Notes under the pieces: generated by a model
Databases searched by the model: none
The model's input: only the letters and a program-made list of their open reading frames with translations
What the model was told of the DNA's origin: nothing
Origin: Gigaspora margarita
Taxonomy: Eukaryota > Glomeromycota > Glomeromycetes > Diversisporales > Gigasporaceae
Direction: 5' to 3'
Length of the DNA stretch: 64,000 nt
Assembly: GCA_009809945.1 (NCBI GenBank)
Contig: WTPW01000609.1
Span: 88,850-152,849, forward strand
Shown: one piece after another, positions 45,881 through 57,985 of the stretch
Layout of the letters: each line of letters starts with the position of its first letter
Numbering within the stretch: position 1 is the stretch's first letter
Program-made: the position numbers and the translations under genes

Positions 45881-46626
45881 AGGACCCCGAATAATCTATG
45901 TGAGGTTATATTTGAGGATCATAGTAAAAATTTTGTCTGTTAGTGGTTCTACTTTGGTATATATCAGCTACATTTCAAATATCAGGTACCAACTTTGGTA
46001 TCGGTTTCCAAGTTTCAAAATATAAGCTTTTAAAAAAAAATTTTTGAACCAACACTCTCTAAAAAAAAAAAANNNNNNNNNNNNNNNNNNNNNNNNNNNN
46101 NNNNNNNNNNNNNNNNNNNNNNNNNNNNNNNNNNNNNNNNNNNNNNNNNNNNNNNNNNNNNNNNNNNNNNNNNNNNNNNNNNNNNNNNNNNNNNNNNNNN
46201 NNNNNNNNNNNNNNNNNNNNNNNNNNNNNNNNNNNNNNNNNNNNNNNNNNNNNNNNNNNNNNNNNNNNNNNNNNNNNNNNNNNNNNNNNNNNNNNNNNNN
46301 NNNNNNNNNNNNNNNNNNNNNNNNNNNNNNNNNNNNNNNNNNNNNNNNNNNNNNNNNNNNNNNNNNNNNNNAAAAAAAAATGGAACAGACGCTCTCTAAA
46401 AAAAAACTAAACCAACACTTACCATTCCTATTACTACTTTTTAAATATAATATTTGAAAAAATTACCCTGTTACCATTCTTTCAAATATACTCATTTTGA
46501 CCATTATCCATTTTCAAATATAACCTTTTTACCCAATACCTACTTTCCAAATATAACCTTTTTAAAAAAACGGCCCTCTGTTAGCGATTTTTCAAATATG
46601 ACATTACATAGATTGTTTGGGGTTCT
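45881..46626. mobile_element. AGGACCCC-ended hAT-like element spanning an assembly gap
   Basis: AGGACCCCGAATAATCTATG / ATAGATTGTTTGGGGTTCT ends with a perfect 8-bp duplication TCTGATAT (45873-45880, 46627-46634). Subterminal CAAATATAACC / GGTTATATTTG repeats. A second, older left end of the same kind lies at about 45652-45690. The gap at 46073-46371 hides its centre. Confidence 0.82.
46073..46371. other. Assembly gap (299 N)
   Basis: N run inside the AGGACCCC element. The flanks are A-runs with near-identical text (GAACCAACACTCTCTAAAAA, GGAACAGACGCTCTCTAAAA), suggesting a tandem repeat collapsed in assembly. Confidence 0.99.
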
Positions 46627-46634
46627 TCTGATAT

Positions 46635-48299
46635 AGTATATAATATATATATAATATATAGAGTATTATTTTATAGAAATATATCACTATAGTGATTCTG
46701 TAATTGTTCAATCAAAGTTGATCACATGTATTTTTATTTTTTTATTATTTTTTTATGTTTTTTTTTATTTATTAATAGAAAATTATAGGCATCTCCCGCG
46801 AAAGATGCATCTCCCTGGGAGATATATCTTCCATCTGGCATACTGATACCAGATCAGGGGTCAGTTTATTCCCACACCCCTTTATATAAACAATGATTAT
46901 CAAAGATTGATAATCATTGTTTTTTTATTACAGTATTGTTTTTTTTGCTTGTTACTAATTTTTTTTTAGCTTGTCACTTTTTGCCATGTCATTTAGTACC
47001 TTGTCATTGCTAGTGTCTTGTTGTTACTAGTGCTTGTCACCGTTGGTGTCATCGTTGGTATCATTGTCATCACTGGTGTCATTGTTGTCATTAGTATCGC
47101 TAGATTTTGTGAATTGATCTTGCATCACTAGTGATTAGTGGGTGGTCTTGCAGTATGATCCTGTGGGGTAGTCTTGTGTGCCTCTCAACTTTTTTGTAGG
47201 ATTTTCTCTAGTACTCTTGTGAATGTGATTTTATGTGTTTCTCTAACATTTCATTTTTATAAATGGTCATATATGTTTTTCTACTGTGGATATGTTTTTG
47301 TTTTTTTAGTTCTTTATTAATCTTTTTTTTTATTTTTTAGGTATCTTTCTTTATACAGAGGCTTGTTTTGTTTTGCTTCATTGGGTTTGAAAGTTGCCAG
47401 AATGTAGCTCTTAGTTAGTAGTTAGTTTTCCTTATTTTTCTATATTTTATTTTTTTTGTAATACTCCGGTATTTACTAACTATTCTTTTCTCAGATTTTT
47501 AGGTTCTTTGTGATGTGAAATAAGCAAAGTTTTGGTGAAGTCGCCATTGTTGATGTTATCATCAGTGTAATGATTTTTATTGGTTTTTAGGTTTTGCTGA
47601 CATTTATTGCACATGGAATCAGCACCAAGTATTAATAAAGTCACTGTTGTTGATGTATTGTCAGTATGATAACATTCGTTGGTTTTTGGGTTTTGTTCAT
47701 TGTGTGCTTTTTTTTTTTAATAAAATTTATAATTGTTATGCAATAGCATTTGATTATATGCTGTATATTGTAAATATGACAAATAAAATAAATTAGCCAT
47801 GTGGGCATGAATGTAGCATCTTTTTTGTTTTTTTCATAAAGTTAATAAAAAAAAACAAGTTACCCAGTCTGAAGTTGATCAGTAAAATAAAGGTCCGAGT
47901 AGTACAAATATGCCTGGCTTGAGTAGTACCTCAGAACGTGAATCACATGATATTCACCATTTTTGATTGGTTGAGAGATGCCTAAAAGCGCCATTTATTA
48001 ATTTATTAATTTAATTTATTTTTTTTTTAAATTTATAAAGAAAACAAAATAAAATGAGAAGAAAAAAAGAATAAAATATGGGACAAAAAAAAACAGGAAA
48101 CAAAACAAGATTTCTTTTTTTAAAGTTTTTTTTTATTTTAATTTATAAATTTATTTTATTTTATTTTTCTTGAATTTTAATTTATTTTTTTTAGTTGAAT
48201 ACAAATATAAAGAAAACAAGAAAAACATAGTATGAAAATGGAACAAAAATGATAAGAAGAAAACAGATAAAAACAGTAATGCATGAACCCAAAACAACA
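46635..48299. other. Low-complexity intergenic DNA
   Basis: Contains an AT microsatellite, the hairpin at 46888-46922, a GTCATTGTTGGT-type trinucleotide-rich stretch at 47020-47105, and 47872-47998, which matches 30730-30765 plus 30950-31032 without the 176-bp insertion. No gene supported. Confidence 0.45.
46888..46922. repeat. Perfect 15-bp-stem hairpin followed by Ts
   Basis: AAACAATGATTATCA, 5-base loop, TGATAATCATTGTTT, then T7. Looks like a terminator by form, but in this eukaryotic, gene-poor setting it is more likely the core of a decayed palindromic repeat. Confidence 0.7.
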
Positions 48300-49090
48300 G
48301 AAAAGCCTACCAAAAAATGATGAAGAAAACTATTGAAGGACTTATAGAACCTACTAAAGAACTTAGGAGAGTAACAAAAATCAGATGATTTTTTAGGGAG
48401 GGAGGGGGGTAAAAAATATTGAAATTATATATAGGAACCTGACCAAATTTATATTAAAGAGGGGGAGAGGGGGAGTAGGTCTCTAATAAAAAATAATCAG
48501 GTGATTAATGACACAGCCTTTACATGAAGAACACTAAGAGACAAAGAACTTACCTACTGAAAATAAAAAGAAGAACTACTGAAGAACATAAACCTACCAA
48601 CAAAGTGACAAAAAACTTATCTACTAAAAAATGACAAAATTACTTACCAAAAAATGATGAAGAAGAACTACTAAAGGACTTACAGAATCTACTAACAAAG
48701 AGAAAAAGAAACTCCTACTGCAAAATGACAAAATTACACCATAAAATAATGAAGAAGAACTACTGAAGAACTTACAAAACCTACTGATAAAAAGACAATG
48801 AACCTACCAACCAAAAAATGACAAAATTAGACACTAGAAAACGATGAAAAACTACCAAGGGGCTTACAGAACCTAATGACAAAAAGAGAAAGAACCAAAA
48901 TTACTTACTAAAAAATAATGAAGAACTACTAAAAGACTAGAATCTACTGACAAAGAGATCCACCAAAAACCCACTAAAAAATGATGAAGAAAAACTACTA
49001 AAGAATAATAAAGAGACAAAAAACCTATTAGTGAAAAACAACAAAATTACTTACTAAAAAATGATAAAGAACTACTAAAGGACTTAAAAA
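48300..49090. repeat. Degenerate tandem array (AAAATGATGAAGAA... units)
   Basis: Roughly eight imperfect repeats of a 60-100-bp unit combining 'AAAAAATGATGAAGAAGAA', 'CTACTAAAGGACTTACAGAA' and 'CCTACTGACAAAGAGACAA'. Interrupted by the MITE at 48371-48515. No sustained open frame. Confidence 0.6.
48371..48515. mobile_element. AATCAGGTGATT-ended MITE, copy 1
   Basis: About 145 bp beginning GTAACAAAAATCAGATGATT and ending AATAATCAGGTGATTAAT. Nearly identical in content to 50585-50725. Ends are imperfect inverted repeats. The two copies sit in unrelated DNA, which defines the element limits. Confidence 0.7.
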
Positions 49091-49778
49091 CCCACCTAAA
49101 GACTGCTCCAATGATAACTCCAATGACAACACCCGTGATGACTTCAACAATGACTCCAGTAACAACTCTAGTAATGACTTTAGCAACAACTCTAGCAAGA
49201 AGATTCTAAACAACTAAAAAAAAATATATTTGCAGTTATTAAAAAAAAATAAAATAAAACAAAAATAAAAAAAAACAAAAAAAAATAGATCATCTATATA
49301 ATTGCCAATCTCAAAAATGATTGGTCAATAATATAAGAGTCGCTATTGTAATAGGTTACAATTTTTTTTTGCCTAATATATATATTATTTAATATTAAGT
49401 AACTTTGAATAATTTTATTACCAAAATGTTCATCTCAATGAGATAATTCTAAAAGCCCAAATTCATTAAAATCCAATTACAGACAAAATCATTAAATGGT
49501 TTGTATTATTTTTTTTCACTTTACAACCTTGCACTATTATTAGAATCTTTATGTACAAAATAATACAAAAACTAAATCTAACTTTAATATATGCTACTAT
49601 TTAGCAACTCCTCTAGTGTCCAGGTATGGTTGTTGCACTGATGTTTGTTAGTTTCCAAGCCATATAAGATATTACTCATATATTTTTTTGAGAATATATT
49701 CAGGTTCTCAGCTACCTTTGTATTGTCCAACCAATCTAGTTACTTCCACACCCACTAACTGACTTCCTCTGTACCTGT

Positions 49779-49990
49779 TAGGGTTCCTCAAATTCAAATC
49801 AAATCAAATATTGGGCCAATTTGAATTTGATCAAATCAAATTGACCCTAATTTGAATTTGATTTGATTCAAATATTTGAATTTTAAATTGATTTGAATTT
49901 GATCAAATCAAATATAGTCAAATTTGAATTTGAATTTGATCAAATATTTGATTCAAATATTTGAAGATCAAATCAAATTACAGAACTCTA
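49779..49990. mobile_element. AAATTTGAA-rich hAT-like MITE (212 bp)
   Basis: Ends TAGGGTTCCTCAAATTC and AAATTACAGAACTCTA with a perfect 8-bp duplication GTACCTGT (49771-49778, 49991-49998). The body is made almost wholly of CAAATTTG / TTTGATTTGA / CAAATATTTG words that can pair in many ways. A longer relative in the opposite orientation lies at 63293-63584. Confidence 0.88.
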
Positions 49991-49999
49991 GTACCTGTA

Positions 50000-50584
50000 A
50001 TTTGTTAAAGAAATGAATTTTTCACTAGAACAGCAGCTTTTGCTACTTGTTCTTGCTTCCTTCTTTTTCTATCTTCATTTTCTAGTATACTGGATGAAGG
50101 AGGCCTTGAACTGAAAGAAGAGGCTAGCATATTGAAATCCTCTTGGCACTTTCTCTTCATCTTCCTGTTTATACCAACTAACTTCTTCTATTAAATAACC
50201 CATTCACATCTCTTTTTCCAAATGATATAATAAAAGCTCTTCTAAAAGACATACAAGACTCTATGGATACACAGATTTGCTTCTTTTTTGCTGAGCTCTA
50301 TACTGTACAGCTGTGACTACTTTTTTTTTCTGCAATACCAATGATGTACAGCTCACTTTCTATGTATCTTTTTTTCTTGTTGTCATCCAACAAAACTTTT
50401 TTCAAACCTCTAATATCTAATGTAAACCTTGATTTGTCTGCCAAAACTACCTATGCTGTTTTAAGTGCTTGCACTTTTGTTTCTTGCCAAAGCTCTTCTA
50501 ACAAACTACAACACACTAAATGACTAATGTTTTCCTTAACCTCTTTTGTATACATGATACAGTTTGGAGATTTGTATAAGGGGA
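50000..50584 (-). pseudogene. LINE C-terminal tail (nested LINE copy)
   Basis: Minus strand near 50530-50440 reads 'ISHLVCCSLLEELWQETKVQALK', resembling the His/Cys motif after RNase H in LINE ORF2, then 'VLADKSRFTLDIRGLKKVLL' and Lys-rich text. One in-frame stop is visible between them, and more follow. The LINE 3' end with its A-tail lies at 49511, beyond the MITE at 49779-49990. Confidence 0.5.
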
Positions 50585-50725
50585 GTAACAAAAATCAGGT
50601 GATTTTTTAGAGGGGAGAAGGGTAAAAAATATTGAAATTATATATAGGAACCTGACCAAATCTATATTAAGAGAGGAAAGGGGGAGTAGGCCTCTAATAA
50701 AAAATAATCAGGTGATTAATAACAC
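50585..50725. mobile_element. AATCAGGTGATT-ended MITE, copy 2
   Basis: Starts GTAACAAAAATCAGGTGATT and ends AATCAGGTGATTAATAACAC. About 141 bp, collinear with 48371-48515. Interrupts the LINE tail. Confidence 0.72.
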
Positions 50726-51338
50726 TGCCCTAACCAAGTTTTATATATATGCAGTTCTTCTAATATTGGAAGAAGTTAAAAAATGCCTTTGATGCATGAG
50801 ACGAGCATAAAACTGTTTTCTATTAATCTACATCTTGCCTCTCTTAATTATTTTAGTCTATCCTATCTAAATAACCAGTTTAGCTCATTTTCATTAAAAC
50901 CCAACTTAAGTAGAACTTCTTTTTAAACAAGACATTTCCTTCAATAGGTGTGGCGACCAGTGTTGGAAATCTTATATTCTCATGTTCTCATGAGAACATC
51001 ACTTTTAATTTGAGAACATTTACAAAATTTAAGATGTTCTCTATTAAATTTTTTTTGAGAACATTAAGTTTGAAAAATATGTTCTCTATGTAAATATATA
51101 AAGTAATAAAAATTATTTTATTAATATAGTAGTTTAAATAATTAACACAGGTCGAATGAAGCCATACCAGTTAACTATCAGGATACCGATAGGTCACCTA
51201 TATTTATCCTATAGTGTTATGATTGCTTACTGGTAAATAATTCCTAAAAGTCACCGATTTGGCTCTGATTATAAACAGATCTTTGGTGCAGATAGGGCAC
51301 CATTTGTTAATATAAATGGTACAAATCATATTAATAGC

Positions 51339-52679
51339 GGTTACCCAATTTGTATCTTAAATAAATTCGATAGATATATTATTTTTCTCTATATTACAAG
51401 AAAACCAGATACATGTCACAAGAAAATTGGATACATATTGCAAAAAAGCCAGATACATATCCGGGCTTTATATTATAATATAATATAATATAATATTTTA
51501 TAGTATATACTTGCTATTTATTAATATTTATTTACATACGTTATTTAATACATATATTGTATTTATATTGTCTTACATATATAATACAATTTTATTTTAA
51601 ATTTGCAAAAATAGAAGATCCTATTAGAATACATAATGTTGGATATTGTTATCAGCATGGAATTTAGTTGAAAAGGAAAGGGCATTGTTATCAAAAATTC
51701 GTAAAAATGGGTGATGTTATTCCAGGTTGAAAAGAATAAACATAAGGCATGGCATTCATTTATTATCAAAATCTACAGAGATAGGTGATGCAGTTAATGT
51801 TATATGTTGCTATCGGAATGAGTTTAAAATGATTAAGACGTTGAGGATGTTCTAATAATTACCTGGACAATCGAATCCATCATTTAAGATCTTGTAGTTA
51901 TTGTCACTTGATTTCTGAATAAGCATCTTCAAAATAAATTCATGCATTGACTAGTACAGGTCGAAGAGCAGATTGAGACCTGAAATGAATAAGCTCCTTA
52001 TAAAGGTCNGGTTACCCAATTTGTATCTTAAATAAATTCGATAGATATATTATTTTTCTCTATATTACAAGAAAACCAGATACATGTCACAAGAAAATTG
52101 GATACATATTGCAAAAAAGCCAGATACATATCCGGGCTTTATATTATAATATAATATAATATAATATTTTATAGTATATACTTGCTATTTATTAATATTT
52201 ATTTACATACGTTATTTAATACATATATTGTATTTATATTGTCTTACATATATAATACAATTTTATTTTAAATTTGCAAAAATAGAAGATCCTATTAGAA
52301 TACATAATGTTGGATATTGTTATCAGCATGGAATTTAGTTGAAAAGGAAAGGGCATTGTTATCAAAAATTCGTAAAAATGGGTGATGTTATTCCAGGTTG
52401 AAAAGAATAAACATAAGGCATGGCATTCATTTATTATCAAAATCTACAGAGATAGGTGATGCAGTTAATGTTATATGTTGCTATCGGAATGAGTTTAAAA
52501 TGATTAAGACGTTGAGGATGTTCTAATAATTACCTGGACAATCGAATCCATCATTTAAGATCTTGTAGTTATTGTCACTTGATTTCTGAATAAGCATCTT
52601 CAAAATAAATTCATGCATTGACTAGTACAGGTCGAAGAGCAGATTGAGACCTGAAATGAATAAGCTCCTTATAAAGGTC
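51339..52679. repeat. Exact 670-bp tandem duplication around one N
   Basis: 51339-52008 and 52010-52679 appear identical throughout, separated by the N at 52009. Most simply an unmerged overlap between contigs. It doubles one Sel1 relic. Confidence 0.85.
51598..51840 (+). pseudogene. Sel1-like relic inside the Harbinger-like element
   Basis: The plus strand reads 'FAKIEDPIRIHNVGYCYQHGI', then decayed linker text with 'AFIYYQNLQR' further on. This is one to two Sel1-like units of the family at 6826-8226, with several stops and frame changes. A second identical stretch at 52269-52511 belongs to the probable artefactual duplication. Confidence 0.7.
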
Positions 52680-53419
52680 TCGTTTAAATATTGAGGCATA
52701 TCCCTATAAGAAAATTGGACCAGATTGGCACGAGTTGCATCAGATAGGTACGGGCATTTGTGGCACAGGACAAGATCCAGATTTTTTTGGTCCAAATTGG
52801 TACAGATTCCGTGGATCGTGTGAGACCATATGCCCGTGCCAATTGAATTGTAAATGGCTCAGGCTTTTGCAGCAGTTTACTAGTCGAATCAGCACGGGAT
52901 TTGACATGGGTAATGAACGTAAATTCACGTGCTACCGCGATAATGATGTGGACTAACTATTAAAACATAAATTTACATAAGTAATCAAAAGATGAACAAG
53001 CTAACTGTGCATATGAAGCAAAATTTTGTAAGGAATTTTTTTGTTAAGACACACAGGGAAGCTTCGTCAGTGAAATCATGAGATATCGCTCTTTTTTTAA
53101 AAAAATCCTTTACTGATCTTTCGCACTCCACGAAACGTGCCAACACATATCACGAGCCAATATGTGGTGTAACGTACACATACGTGTCATCTGAATGTGC
53201 CATTTTATATGACATGACATTACGGCCACCCTTTACCGTAATGTCCGTGCCATTTTTACCGTGCCATTTCGAGCATTTCCGACAACAACCCATATCACAA
53301 CCCGTACCACTTTTATTATAGGGCATCTTGATTAAAAAAAAAAGGAAAAGCAAATATTAATTAAATCCTAAAATTACTAAGGATGTAGTAGATTTGTATT
53401 GTGATCTACAAAATATACT

Positions 53420-54370
53420 AAATTGAAGTTGAAAAGGATAAATATAAGCCATTTTTTATTACCAAAATCCGTAGAGATGGGTAACGCTGATAGTTATTAT
53501 TTGGATACTTTTGGATACTTGTTACCAGAAAAGAATTGGTGTAAAAAGAGTAATATATGGCATGACATTCGATTATTAACAAAAACTCCAAAAACTACAG
53601 AGATGGGACACTGAAGAAATATTCCAGGTTGGATATTGTGTCAGAATGGAATTGGAGTGAAGCAGAAAAAATTCTGGGTTGAATATCAGAAATTGGTNTT
53701 GAAAAGGATGAACATAAGACATAGCATTCAATTATTATCAAAATCTGTAGAAATAAACGATACTGTTAGACACATAACGTTTGATATTATTATCAGAATG
53801 AACACAAAGCATTCTTATAAAATCAGAGAGATGAACATATGACATTCTTATTAACAAAAATCTGCAGAGATGAGTGTACTGATGGAATATTCCAAGTTCG
53901 GATAGAAAGAAATTGGAGTTAAAAAGAATGAACATAAGTCATATCGTTCGATCATTATCAAAATCTGCAGAGATAGTAACACTGATGGATCAGATATTGT
54001 TACCAGGATAGAATAAGGCATTCTTATTATCAAAAATTTGCAGATAGGTAACACTAATGGAACATTTCGGGTTGGATATTGCTGTATTATAATTGAAATG
54101 GAATTGGAGATGAAAAGATGAATATAAGATATTCAGATAAGTATAAGATTTCATTTATTATTAACAAACCGCAGAGATGAAACATATGATCTGGAAATTT
54201 TTGCCTGAATTGAACGTAAACATCAAACATCTGCAGAGATGGGAAAGCTAATAGAATTGGAGTTGAAACAGATGAACATAGAGTGTTCGTCTATTATCGA
54301 AATTATGCAGAAATAGGAGACGATATTAAAATAGAGTTGTTATGAAAAAGATGAATATAAGTTTTTTTTT
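53420..54370 (+). pseudogene. Long Sel1-like relic inside the Harbinger-like element
   Basis: About eight decayed repeat units spaced about 100 bp apart. DNA phrases such as TTGAAAAGGATGAACATAAG, ATTATTATCAAAATCTGTAG and GAAATAAACGA correspond to 'VEKDEHK', 'YYQKSA/YYQNLQ' and 'EMG' positions. 'MCQNGIGVKQKKFWVEYQKL' is readable near 53640-53695. Many stops and frame changes; no product possible. Plus strand, unlike the genes at 6826 and 19389. Confidence 0.75.
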
Positions 54371-55340
54371 ATTTACTAAATTAGCATGAGTGAAATAAAT
54401 CTAGATGGCATTAGAGATTTTATTGTCTCTTAGTTCTATAAATTAATCCAGTATGGTCTATTGTGGGCAAATTTTTATTTTAAAAGCTATTTCTAGTAAG
54501 ATGGTGAACTAATTTAGCTGTTTTAATTTATAAAAATTATTAAACGACTTTGGTGATAGTAAAAAAAAAATAAAAAAGGAAAGAAAAATACAAGAAACGA
54601 AAGAATGATAAAGAAAAGCAAATGGGTTAAAGTAAGTGATTTGTGTGACTGGCCAATAAATAAATGTGTTTCGAAAAATTAGTGGGACACGTGATGAATT
54701 TGGTGATGACCATCCAAATTTCGATAATTATTTAATTTTTTATAATTATTTATTTGCTACTGTTTTCACCAACCAAATCGAATAAAAAATTAGAGGTATT
54801 TTATGATTTACGAACTTTATAAATTGGCAAAGATCTACGAATCGATTATAGTAACAATGATTAAGTCTGATTAACATTAATGCAAACAAAAACTCATTGT
54901 GATTAGAGATTGCAATAAATGAAGTAATCCATACAACAATTATTGCTGATGATTCATAGTGCAAAACATGGTGTTACTATAGTAATATTTAAATCACAGC
55001 ATTTCCTTATTCTATCCCTGTCTTTATAATCATCATTTTCCCTTACATAATAATTATTATTGATGATACTTCCGATCGCCCTATCATCCTACCTTGTTGC
55101 TAATTTTGTCCTTCGTTCCCTTTTCTAATTTGTTTCTCCATACTCACCCTTCGTAGTTACNATATATGNATTGTTCTTATTATTATCTATAGTTATCCCN
55201 ATTTCTATATTTGTCTTTCTATAGATATGTATAATTACTATACCCGAATTCATGAAGTTGAATTGGTTCGATGCATGGACAATACTAAGCATCNTTGAAC
55301 AATCAAGCTTTCTTATATTATNGCATATCTGCTAGCCCGA
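54371..55340. other. Interior of the Harbinger-like element, unrecognised
   Basis: AT-rich. Several Ns at 55161-55322 mark low-quality sequence. No coding region identified. Confidence 0.35.
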
Positions 55341-56819
55341 CGAAGAGTTAAAAAAGCAGATTTCGAGATTAATGTTTCGGGTGTAATGTCTTAATGTAGA
55401 TAGTAATGCGAGAGGAAACTTTATTGGTACTCGCTTGACAAACCAAAAATTGCAACTAAATAAAATTGGATTCCAATCAATTAATTCAGGTACCCGATAG
55501 CTACTATATATTTTACTAGTTTGTGTTATTGTTTATTTATTTGTCAGATAACTTCCGGTAACATATAGGCTTACCGATAGCTAAATAGAATTATCTGATT
55601 TGCTTCCAAATAAAACCCGATATAATTAAGGATTAATAGTTTATATTCAGATTAATTTCATAGCCCTATCAGATACCCGATATGTATCTGATTTGAAAAT
55701 AAAAATCCAGAGACATATCGAAACCCAATATGTCACTAGTTTTTACCTGGATGTACAGTTCCCGATATGGCTTCATTCGACCTGTGTAAGTTCATAAATA
55801 TTTAATTGTTAGTTGTTGAAATAGAAAACAATTTAGTATTTTTGAATTACAGAAAGATTTTGGATAATATAATTTATTGGGTTTTCTATTCCCAGTTTTG
55901 GTATAATATAGTTGTATAGCTACATTATTCTATAGTACTAGATAGCAAAATGCATTCACTTTTATTAATAAAACTTTAAATCATTATAACTTTTTTAAAA
56001 CAAGTTAAATCAAAAAACCCTTTGACAAATTGATAGATTATTTTTGCTAAACTACATTTCTGTTAAAGGGTTTTTTATTACTTTTTGTTTTAAAGAAGTT
56101 ATTAAAGTTAAAGTTTGTAATGATTTTAAAAATTGTCATTTAATATAAAAAAAAGAAAATATATATATTTAATTAGAATCAATTGCATCAAAATTAGCCA
56201 ACCTGAATTGATTATTTAAGAATCAAAAATTTGTGCTCTATATAAATAGAGTGGATGTCTTATGTTGTCCAGTACTGTACAAACTTTGATATACTAGTAC
56301 ATATAATATTATTATATTGAATACCAATTAAATCAATATTTAATATAAATTTTTATAGAATTAAACTCATTATGATGATAACATAAATTTTTACAAGAAA
56401 ATTACTTAACAAATCTTTAGTTTTTATAATTTTAAACTTTAGTGCTATATTTAAAATTTATATTAAAAATCTTTTAAATTTATAAATTCACCAAATTCAC
56501 TATAGTGAAGAAAAATAATATATTATATTTACTTTATTTATTTATTTATTTAAATATTTGAGAAACATTAAAGGCTTATTTAAAAAACTAAATATACAAG
56601 TTGGATTAAACCAATAACATCTCCAACATCATATAAAAGCCTAAAATATTAAATTGTTTTTTTTTTAAAAAAATATATAAATTATAGTTTTATTTTTTAA
56701 AATAATTTAGCTTTGTTTATAAATTTTAGTTGAATAAATTATATTCTTTATTATTTTACTATTAATAATTTTTTCAAATATTTTAATTTAAAATAAAAAT
56801 TAAAAAATTAATAAAAGAA

Positions 56820-56965
56820 ATCTAAAAGTATAAGTTAAGAGAGAGAATAAGAGAAAGAAAATAATTGCAAAAAGAGAAAGTGAGTATGAAAAAGAGAGAG
56901 AGAAAAAAAAAGAATAGAGAAAGAGAGAGAGAGAAAGAGAGAGAGAAGAAGAGGGAGAAGAAATT
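56820..56965. repeat. GA-rich purine tract
   Basis: About 145 bp almost purely purine (GAGAGAGAAAAAAAAAG-type) within the hAT element. Open frames over it are low-complexity and are not called. Confidence 0.8.
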
Positions 56966-57985
56966 TTTTTTTTATTTGAGAACATAAAAAAATTTTTGAG
57001 AACATTAAATTAAATAAATATGTTCTTATGAGAACATAAATTTCAAAACAGATTTCCAACACTGGTGGCGACTTAGGGAAGTTGGTAAGTTGTTACCCCC
57101 AAGCGGCAGGTCTAGGGTTCAAATCCCACTAGTGACGCTTTGAAAAAATAGACCTGTGTTCCGGTAACTGCTTCTCGTCGATCGGTTGGGTATATTACTT
57201 GTAGGCCTTGGTATACCATCTCAAATAGTAGCCTTTGGGCGTACAAATCCAAGGAACTGGAGAAATGGAAACCCATTTGGCAAGCCCTGAGTAAGGAGGT
57301 AGCAAAGATCTTCAACAGTGCTACCAAAGCCAGAATATTAGAAACCGGAGCTGGAGAATTGGACGATAAGACCCTCAAAGAGGGGATTCACCAACCTGGC
57401 TGCTGGAGTCGTACCGGAGGAAAAGGACCTGTGTTTCGGAAGTAGGTACCAAGAGAAGAAGGCCATATTGACCCTTCCAGGCTAACTAGTTTGGAAGTTT
57501 GTGAATCCAGTATAAGGACCGGTAGGATGGTGAGGTCGGTGCTGGGGTTGGAGCGAACCTTACAAGGGCAGAAGTAGGTAATATAAGTTACCGAAGTGTA
57601 GGTAATACCTGTGTAGGACAGGAACTGCTCTGCCAAGTTTTCTGTCAAGGATAAATTAGTCCTAAGAGTGGTAATTAGTATCCAGTACGAACTTCAGGTT
57701 TAGAAGCTAGTGGATGTGCTGGTGAAACAAGATGGGTTGGCAGGAGGTGCAGGGTCCAGAGGGTTTAAATAGGCAATGCCGGTATGCAGGTTGCAGGTAT
57801 GGCAGCTAGTGTAGGACCCTCGGGTGGCTACTTAAATAGGCAACCAAAAGTTGCAGGTGTGGCTAGTTGTACTCTCATCAATGTAACAAATGCTGGTATC
57901 CCTTAAGTGGATACCAACGGCCCTAATATCTTGAATAAAAAATTCCTAGTTCCTGAAGATGGACACTTTAACAAAAAAAAAAAAA

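Larger units (their letters stand above)
51146..55786. mobile_element. Harbinger-like inverted-repeat element carrying Sel1 relics
   Basis: Ends CACAGGTCGAATGAAGCCAT and ATGGCTTCATTCGACCTGTG are perfect 20-bp inverted repeats, with TAA on each side (51143-51145, 55787-55789), a 3-bp duplication as in PIF/Harbinger elements. Subterminal CCGATA and GATACATATC words recur inverted. No transposase or Myb-like gene was recognised. The readable content is decayed Sel1-like repeats (51598-51840, duplicated at 52269-52511, and 53420-54370). Ns at 52009, 53698, 55161-55322. Confidence 0.72.
50958..57064. mobile_element. hAT-type element (non-autonomous) carrying a nested element
   Basis: CAGTGTTGGAAATC / GATTTCCAACACTG inverted ends with a perfect 8-bp duplication GTGGCGAC (50950-50957, 57065-57072). 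Subterminal GAGAACAT / ATGTTCTC words repeat on both sides. About 1.47 kb belongs to the hAT itself (50958-51145, 55787-57064); the rest is the inverted-repeat unit 51146-55786. No hAT transposase was recognised. A GA-rich tract lies at 56820-56965. Confidence 0.88.
50944..57985 (+). mobile_element. tRNA-headed retroposon (about 0.93 kb) split by a hAT element
   Basis: The 3' part is 57065-57985, ending in A13. The tRNA-like head has an A-box-like 'ACTTAGGGAAGTTGGTAAG' and a perfect B box GGTTCAAATCC (57116-57126). The target duplication GACATTTCCTTCA (50931-50943) / GACATTTTCCTTCA (57986-57999) differs by one T. The first 14 bp of the head lie at 50944-50957, cut off by the hAT insertion 50958-57064. 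The body is long for a SINE. At 57230-57450 a plus-strand frame reads coding-like ('SKELEKWKPIWQALSKEVAK', 'ILETGAGELDDKTLKEG'). It may be a SINE with captured coding sequence. Confidence 0.75.

Noticed and set aside
46044-46457. 137-codon open frame on the plus strand
   Set aside because: Spans the 299-base gap and is otherwise low-complexity Lys text.
46888-46922. Rho-independent terminator
   Set aside because: The hairpin-plus-T form fits, but the window is eukaryotic, the stem is AT-rich and no gene ends there.
48300-49090. CRISPR-like or coding tandem repeat
   Set aside because: Units are degenerate in length and sequence, with no constant repeat/unique spacer pattern and no sustained frame.
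57065-57136. Functional tRNA gene
   Set aside because: A and B boxes are good, but the acceptor arms do not pair and it continues into an A-tailed body with target duplications, so it is a retroposon head.
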